Shown: piece after piece, positions 7,088-10,721 of the stretch
Numbering within the stretch: position 1 is the first letter of the stretch
How the letters are laid out: each line of letters begins with the position of its first letter
Source of the DNA: Terana coerulea
Lineage: Eukaryota > Basidiomycota > Agaricomycetes > Polyporales > Phanerochaetaceae
DNA length: 10,721 nt
NCBI GenBank assembly: GCA_024811115.1
Contig: JAKOGH010000916.1
Location: forward strand, 1 to 10,721
Reading direction: 5' to 3'
Program-made: the position numbers and the translations under genes
Notes under the pieces: model-generated
The model's input: only the letters and a program-made list of their open reading frames with translations
Told to the model about the DNA's origin: nothing
Database searches by the model: none

Positions 7088-7959
7088 CCCCAACAGGGCC
7101 GTAGACGTAAGCCGACCACGGAAGGAAGTGAACGAATCTATAGTCCACTTCTTTGAATTGGTATGTATGTCCTCCATAGCAGATCTGTCAGCCGAGAGCC
7201 GTCGTCCAAATACTTGGATGTGCTTACTTGTCCGCGCCGGAATGCAGCCGTGGCATATTACATCCTCTGCAAAAGCTGGGAACTCTGCCGCCCCGCCGAT
7301 TCTCCGTTCTCGTCGAAATGTCAACCATCTCCACCGTTTGTCTTGTCGCTCCTGGTCTTACGGTTGGTCGTCCTGGCCGGCCAACCGTCCGCTCTGGGTT
7401 CTGGCCAGTCCTCCATCGACGCGTCAGCACTTGGTCGGCAACTTGAACCTGGGGCCCCTGAAGAACCATCGGTCTGCGCTGGCCCCGATCGACTTCCTGT
7501 AGCCCTGGTTGAGCCCTGGACAGTGGATCTATCAGCTCTGGGCCGGGTCCGCAGTCAGCGCTGTCGGTTTGCTATGGCCTCTGTCCTTCGGCTCGGGGAG
7601 TAGCCAGTACTAGCGTTTGGCTGCCCACGTTCGTGGTGGGCATCGACGTCGGCATCCAGCGAGCCATTCTCACTGGTTCGAGGCCGTTGTACCACAGCCG
7701 GCGCTAGCCCAGCCTTGGTGGCGTTCCTGAAGCTGGACGACGCGGTCTGCGGTGCGACACGGCGCACGACACGGCGTAAGCACTTGATGCGCGGGAGAAA
7801 CTGGTGTGGCCACGACTGCAGAATGGTGCGCTAGATGCACAATGGCCGATGCAACTGGGGGACAACGTCGGCTTGCGTAGGGCGTATGTGAGTCGACGAG
7901 GGACGGCGGGACAGTGGAACAAGCGACTCGGGACGCGCAACACGACACGCCATCTACGG
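7088..7959. other. GC-rich stretch with no supported gene, ends at the LINE insertion
   Basis: Overlapping frames exist on both strands (7163-7603 plus, 146 codons; 7011-7502 plus; 7070-7324, 7224-7469 and 7670-7948 minus). None has a recognisable domain or a convincing start and splice structure. A 10-bp direct repeat CGACACGGCG occurs at 7755-7764 and 7767-7776. The last bases, 7932-7959, resemble 2847-2879. This could be a diverged gene or old repeat; I cannot tell. Confidence 0.4.
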
Positions 7960-7961
7960 TT
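7932..7961 (+). repeat. LINE 3' flank resembling 2847-2881
   Basis: This is the genomic sequence directly next to the poly(A) tail. It matches 2847-2881 at 26 of 28 aligned bases outside the T-run, with one 5-nt gap. The similarity fades quickly further left. Confidence 0.55.
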
Positions 7962-7976
7962 TTTTTTTTTTTTTTT
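7960..7976 (-). other. Poly(A) tail marking the LINE 3' end
   Basis: A run of 17 T on the plus strand, which is A17 on the coding strand, lies about 90 nt downstream of the last ORF2 stop. It marks the 3' junction made by target-primed reverse transcription. Confidence 0.88.
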
Positions 7977-8068
7977 GAATCTGGTGGTTTAAAGTGCGTA
8001 CGGAGAAGTACATGTACACCTACAGTAGACAGAGAGGACGGAAGAGAGAGAGAAAGAAAAAGGAAACT

Positions 8069-8542
8069 TCAGGCTGTCTGATGACAAAGATGTGTCTGGC
8101 GCCCGTGTGACGCAGACCCTTGTATCGCGCCGACGCGCCCGCTCTTTGTCTTGTGCCTTGCCCGCGCCGTGTCATCCGGGTCCGGGGTGTAGCCAAACTC
8201 AATGCGCAACGCCAGAAGTTCGCTTTGAGGGAGGTCATACCGCCGCGCGACTCTGTCGGCTGCGTGCATGGCATATTTCTGCGTGAAGGACGCAAGAGGT
8301 TCTTTCGGGAATCTGGCCCTCCAGTCAAGGTAAGCCTTCTTCCTCGCTGTTGAGTGGAGGTACGCCTTGAAGATCGACATGGTGTCATTATCTCCCGCAG
8401 CCAGGTCGTCCAAGGCCTGGTCAACGAGTTCCAGCCACTGGAAGGTGCCCACAACTGGGTTCATCTCGAGGAACTCCAAGACGTCCTCGGGCGATGGCAA
8501 CTTCGCACGCCATAGGTGCACTATGTGCTCCTCCACCGTCAT
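8069..8542 (-). pseudogene. LINE ORF2, C-terminal domain
   Basis: A 157-codon open frame from an ATG at 8540-8542 to a stop at 8069. It opens with TVEEHIVHLWRAKLPSPEDV and contains FLEMNPVVGTFQWLELVDQA and STARKKAYLDWRARFPKEPL. This short helical region, with an NPxxGTFxWL core, follows RNase H in many basidiomycete Tad1-like elements as I remember them; its biochemical role is unknown. In relatives I believe it is joined to ORF2, which would make the ATGA junction a lesion. Alternatively it could be translated by reinitiation at the overlap. It ends about 90 nt before the poly(A) tail. Confidence 0.75.
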
Positions 8543-8645
8543 GCCGTCTGGGACAGGGGTGGATCTAAGTAGTCAAGGGCGTCTCTGGGTATGTTTGGAT
8601 CCCGTCTCCGCAGTTCAGCCTCGATGTCTGGCGGCTTATGCTTTT
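8539..8645 (-). pseudogene. LINE ORF2, linker in a shifted frame
   Basis: After the AAAA run at 8642-8645, the frame offset by one base reads KHKPPDIEAELRRRDPNIPR and then DALDYLDPPLSQTA, ending in TGA at 8539-8541. A five-A run would join it directly to the RNase H segment, so a one-base deletion explains the break. Its TGA overlaps the ATG of the next frame (ATGA, 8539-8542). Confidence 0.75.
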
Positions 8646-10246
8646 GATCCACAGGTCGCAGTCAAACCAGATGTGATTTCTGGATTCTTCCTCGCCGCAC
8701 CAGCAGTCAACGTTCCCGTCGAAGTTCATTTTCTCACGGAACATCCCATGCGGGAAGTGCCCGGTGGTGAAACGAGCCATTCGAGCGAAGGTAACGTTGC
8801 TCTTCCCAAGTGTAGATAAGTACCAATTCGCTCCAGTGTGCTTGCACTTGCTGAAGTCTGTTGGCCGAATCAAGCAGTTATGGCCTCGGTAGTCTGGGTC
8901 GCGCATCTGCTGTTGCCATGCTTCGTAAGTTTGTTGGGTGACACGCTGTCGAGCGAAGGCAAACGAGACATGGTCAGATGGCTCATCTGCGCCTTGACCA
9001 GCTAGCTTATCTACAGCTTCATTCCAGTAGATTTTCATGTGTCCAGGACACCAATGGATGTGGATCCAGTGGTCGCGTGACTTTTCAAGCCATGGCCGTA
9101 CTGAGCGGCACGCCGCTACCGAGAGCAGTTGGGAGGGACCTTTCCCAGCCGCAAGAATAGACGTAAGTGCTGCGCGGTTATCTGCGAACACATGGATGTC
9201 CTTAACATTCTCGGGCAGGTTCTGAACTGCCTCTGCCAGCCCTCGTGCAAGGGCCGCCATCTCGGCATCATACGGCGTCGATTTTCCGTATCCAAACTTG
9301 CCCTGACGCACAGTGCCGCTGTGCTTGACCATCCAGGCGGCTCCGGCAAAGGTGCCCGCTTGTCCATTGGACACTTTCTTCTGGGATCCATCGGTGAATA
9401 CCATTGCGCGGTTTGGGTCCCGTTCGATCTCACTGATGATGGGGTTTAGTCTAATATTTACCCAGTCCTGCAGGGCCTCTTTATTCGCCTTTGGCGGCGC
9501 AAGCTTCCCATCTGCCACATCCATGTGATAAATCACTTGGTTTGCCAGGGCATCAGAGATTCGATTTCCAGGGCGGCACTCGTCGTGCAGTAAGTCGAAC
9601 TTCTCTGAGGACTGCTGTCCTGTGTCATTAATCCACACCATAGGCGAGTCAAGGTCTGGATCCAGTTCGGCACCAAGAGGGAATGGTGCACTGGTTGGTA
9701 CACACTGGGGTCGCCAGCTTGGAGGTAGCTGTGCCCGCGTTGAGTGCCCGTCATGCAAGGTGCGTACACGCAACCCTGCTTTCTTCATGTACTTATCAAT
9801 CTGGTGCCGGATAGGAAACAGCCCTGCCATCATTTCGAGCGCCCCGACACGTGTGGAGCGATACCCACCGGTAATCCATCGGGCGGCCTGGTTTTGGGCT
9901 TTCTGCAGAAGGTCGCACACTGTCTTTCGACCGCGCCAGTCTGGTCGCCACCATAGCTGTGCGCCATACGTGATAATGGGCAGGACATTGGAGATGTACA
10001 GCCGCCGCTTGTCCCGAGGTGAGAACCCTCGATTTGAGTTTCCAAGCATACGCAGTGCTGTAACTGTGCTTCGTGCCTTATTAGCATAGAACTTAACGTG
10101 TGCCCGGAATGACAGCCGTGGGTCAAGGAAAAATCCAAGGTACCGCATGCAGTTCGTCGGAACAATGGTGTGCAGGCTACCGTCGATTCTGACTTTGAGT
10201 TTAGGTCCGAGGGGCTCTGTCTCGCTCCACTTGGGCCCCTGCGGAA
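8565..10246 (-). pseudogene. LINE ORF2, thumb, RNase H and zinc-binding region
   Basis: The longest intact frame of the element, 527 codons from the ATG at 10148; the true ORF continues upstream in this frame to the break near 10246. Residues 1-150 are the end of the reverse transcriptase, including ITYGAQLWW and the LQKAQNQAARWITGGYR segment typical of LINEs. RNase H spans about 245-385, with acidic residues in VFTDGSQKK (D253), YDAEMAAL (E296), FADNRAAL (D323) and NEAVDKLAG (D380), plus HWCPGH (365-370). RNase H removes the RNA template after first-strand synthesis. A Cys/His cluster, CWCG...NHIWFDC (C482, C484, H492, C497), follows. After K502 the frame leaves the family sequence at an AAAA run (8642-8645), giving a spurious end at 8565. 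Confidence 0.93.
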
Positions 10247-10721
10247 ATGCATAATCTCCAGCTTGTCCGCCTCGACACCAAGGCCAATTTGGTTCAAGTC
10301 AGTGACAATGGAGGTAAATATATTCCTCGCAATCCAATTGTTGTATATGAGCTGATCATGTCTGTCATTCTCAGGGCCCAACTGGCCCGCCACATGGATG
10401 AGACCGTCATCCACGAAGAACTGGACTGTTGCATTACCATCCAAAATCTTGCCAATCGGGGCCACTTTATGCAGCACCGGGGCGACGTAGAGGCCCGTGA
10501 GGACTGGAGACAGAGCTGACCCCTGCCCCACGCCTGTGGAGAAGTCCATTCGGTCAGACACCATGCCATTGGAACTGGGTCTGCCGTCCAATGAGGTAGT
10601 CCTCGAAGTAGGAGCAGAGGCTCTGGAAAAGCCTTGCTTGCGCAAGATTGAGGCCATGAGGCCATGGTGAATGGAAGGGAAGAATTGTGAGACATCAAGC
10701 AGGAGTGCTGTTGAGTCTAGT
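10247..10721 (-). pseudogene. LINE ORF2, reverse transcriptase domain (partial, frameshifted)
   Basis: This is the catalytic core that copies element RNA into DNA at the target site. Reading down from 10721, motif A is LLLDVSQFFPSIHH, with the catalytic Asp codon at 10694-10696. Next come DFSTGVGQGSALSP (the QGSxLSP block) and the catalytic FVDD at 10406-10417, then the thumb-proximal ADKLEIMHF. Three frame breaks are visible. Between about 10622 and 10557 the family-like reading SYFEDYLIGRQTQFQW lies in a different frame from both flanks, so one lesion at each end nearly compensate. Near 10245-10247 one base is missing from a short homopolymer: MHF continues as PQGPKWSETEPLGPKLKV in another frame. 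The catalytic residues survive. The palm subdomain is cut by the window edge. Confidence 0.9.

Larger units (their letters stand above)
7960..10721 (-). mobile_element. Tad1-clade LINE (non-LTR retrotransposon), 3' portion, runs off the right edge
   Basis: Read on the minus strand, the element enters the window inside the reverse transcriptase and continues through RNase H, a zinc-binding segment and a C-terminal domain. A short 3' untranslated region, pyrimidine-rich near its start (8068-8020), leads to a 17-nt poly(A) tail (7976-7960). A reverse transcriptase followed by RNase H and a Cys/His tail, ending in poly(A) with no LTR, is characteristic of fungal Tad1-type LINEs. The endonuclease and the first ORF would lie beyond 10721. 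The target duplication cannot be seen because the 5' junction is outside; it should begin with the bases just left of 7960. The copy carries several small indels and is probably immobile as read. Confidence 0.92.

Noticed and set aside
7365..7390. GGTTGG...CCAACC inverted repeat
   Set aside because: A 6-bp stem is expected by chance in GC-rich sequence of this length; no associated element was seen.
7163..7603. 146-codon plus-strand frame
   Set aside because: It overlaps several equally long frames on both strands in GC-rich DNA and shows no recognisable motif.
7755..7776. Two copies of CGACACGGCG, checked as a tandem repeat or CRISPR-like array
   Set aside because: There are only two copies 2 nt apart, with no further units.

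Overview
The window looks like nuclear DNA of a filamentous basidiomycete (Agaricomycetes, perhaps a polypore). Genes are broken by many introns of about 50-60 nt with GT..AG ends and CTRAY-like branch sites. The gene families are typical of such genomes, and there is a Tad1-like LINE carrying RNase H. No bacterial gene organisation, rRNA, tRNA or CRISPR array was found. The assignment rests on gene structure and family resemblance, because no database search was possible.

Layout from left to right. Positions 1-553 hold no recognisable gene but contain a near-perfect 69-nt foldback. Positions 554-1220 are a complete non-autonomous hAT-type element with 27-bp perfect terminal inverted repeats and an exact 8-bp target duplication. 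Positions 1229-2118 hold only weak candidate exons on the minus strand. Positions 2119-3141 have no supported gene. Positions 3142-3989 (+) are the C-terminal five exons of a major facilitator transporter. Positions 4354-6140 (-) are a nine-exon salicylate-hydroxylase-like FAD monooxygenase with all three FAD motifs but two frame breaks; a TATA box lies about 67 nt upstream. Positions 6652-6764 (-) carry a decayed cytochrome P450 fragment. Positions 7088-7959 are GC-rich and unassigned. Positions 7960-10721 (-) are the 3' part of a Tad1-clade LINE: reverse transcriptase, RNase H, zinc-binding tail, a C-terminal domain and a poly(A) tail. Its 5' end lies beyond the window.

The transporter and the monooxygenase are convergent, and the P450 relic lies upstream of the monooxygenase. 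P450 plus FAD monooxygenase plus MFS exporter is the usual composition of a fungal aromatic-catabolism or secondary-metabolite locus, so this may be the remains of one, invaded by a DNA transposon and a LINE. That link is inference. The breaks in the monooxygenase and the LINE are almost all small indels without in-frame nonsense codons, so assembly indel errors must be considered beside true decay.
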